Of a stretch of 5,729 bases of DNA, positions 5,410-5,729 are shown in pieces. A model generated the notes under the pieces. It saw nothing but the letters and a program-made list of their open reading frames with translations. It made no database searches and had not been told where the DNA came from. Position 1 is the first letter of the stretch. Each line of letters starts with the position of its first letter. The DNA comes from an uncultured Lachnospiraceae bacterium (GTDB lineage Bacteria; Bacillota; Clostridia; Lachnospirales; Lachnospiraceae): the NCBI GenBank assembly GCA_902796375.1, contig CADBOW010000140.1, forward strand, positions 1 to 5,729. Reading direction: 5' to 3'. The position numbers and the translations under genes are program-made.

Positions 5410-5729
5410 ACCTGTCATATCCTCTCTTTCTCAGTTTACATGCGGGGCAGTTTCCGCAGCCCTCGCCGATGATCCCGTTATAGCATGTAAGCGTCATATC
5501 CCGGACGAGCTCAAATCCGCCCAGTTCATCCGCAAGCGCCCAGGTTTCTTCCTTATCGATCCACATAAGCGGAGTGATGATATCGAACTCGTAATCCATA
5601 GCCAGATTCAGAGTGGTATTCAGTGACTTGATGAAAATGTCACGGCAGTCCGGGTATCCGGAGAAATCGCTCTGGGATACTCCCGTCAGAATATCCGTGA
5701 TCCCATGGGTCTTGGCGTAGATGGCCGCA
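5378..5729 (-). CDS. queC: 7-cyano-7-deazaguanine synthase QueC, 3' part (N-terminus beyond the right edge)
   Basis: QueC converts 7-carboxy-7-deazaguanine to preQ0 with ATP and ammonia, a step in making the tRNA nucleoside queuosine. The reading frame is open to the right edge, and 116 C-terminal residues are visible. They include GVSQSDFSGYPDCRD and TPLMWIDKEETWALA, both strongly conserved in QueC. They end with the zinc site C-x8-C-x2-C-x2-C (CYNGIIGEGCGNCPAC) followed by LRKRGY. The ATP-binding SGG-type loop and the start codon lie outside the window. An internal ATG at 5599 is not the real start, because conserved QueC sequence continues upstream of it. The last 32-41 bases also encode the start of the lipid kinase. 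Other queuosine genes (queD, queE, queF) often neighbour queC and could lie further right. Confidence 0.96.
   Translation of the reverse strand, partial: AAIYAKTHGITDILTGVSQSDFSGYPDCRDIFIKSLNTTLNLAMDYEFDIITPLMWIDKEETWALADELGGFELVRDMTLTCYNGIIGEGCGNCPACKLRKRGYDRYVAKKTDIYR

Noticed and set aside
5378..5599. A separate 73-residue gene starting at ATG 5599
   Set aside because: Conserved QueC sequence continues in the same frame to the right edge, so this is the C-terminal part of queC, not a small gene.

Overview
The window looks like chromosome from an anaerobic Firmicute, most likely Lachnospiraceae or a related clostridial group. The reasons are the PurB type (about 480 residues, close in character to the animal/clostridial adenylosuccinate lyases), moderate GC (a little over 50% by eye), strong AGGAGG-type ribosome binding sites, sigma-A-like promoters and hairpin-plus-T-run terminators. 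The genus is an inference; no rRNA or other marker gene is present.

Layout from left to right. Positions 1-110 hold no gene I can support, only an exact 11-bp tandem repeat that makes two -10-like hexamers on the minus strand. Next is a rho-independent terminator (111-150) for purB, which occupies 163-1617 on the minus strand. purB is divergent from an ion/anion-permease gene on the plus strand (1785-2972), and their promoters share the roughly 170-bp gap. Directly after the permease, a full-consensus promoter drives a small plus-strand gene (3092-3385) for a very basic single-span membrane protein of unknown function. A perfect inverted-repeat terminator (3399-3435) follows, placed to serve both that gene and the convergent minus-strand gene. 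The right half is a minus-strand group read right to left: queC (only its 3' part is inside the window), a diacylglycerol-kinase-family lipid kinase overlapping queC by 32-41 bp, and a HAD-family phosphatase that also has its own extended -10 promoter.

Functionally this is mostly housekeeping: purine synthesis (PurB), queuosine precursor synthesis (QueC), a lipid kinase, a HAD hydrolase and a transporter. No phage, IS element, CRISPR array, tRNA or rRNA is visible. I do not see a clear new multi-gene system. The most unusual items are the small protein built on five K-x-x-[V/I] tetrapeptides with unusually strong expression signals and a palindromic leader, the 15-bp repeat at the permease 5' end that supplies several in-frame ATGs, and the queC/lipid-kinase overlap.
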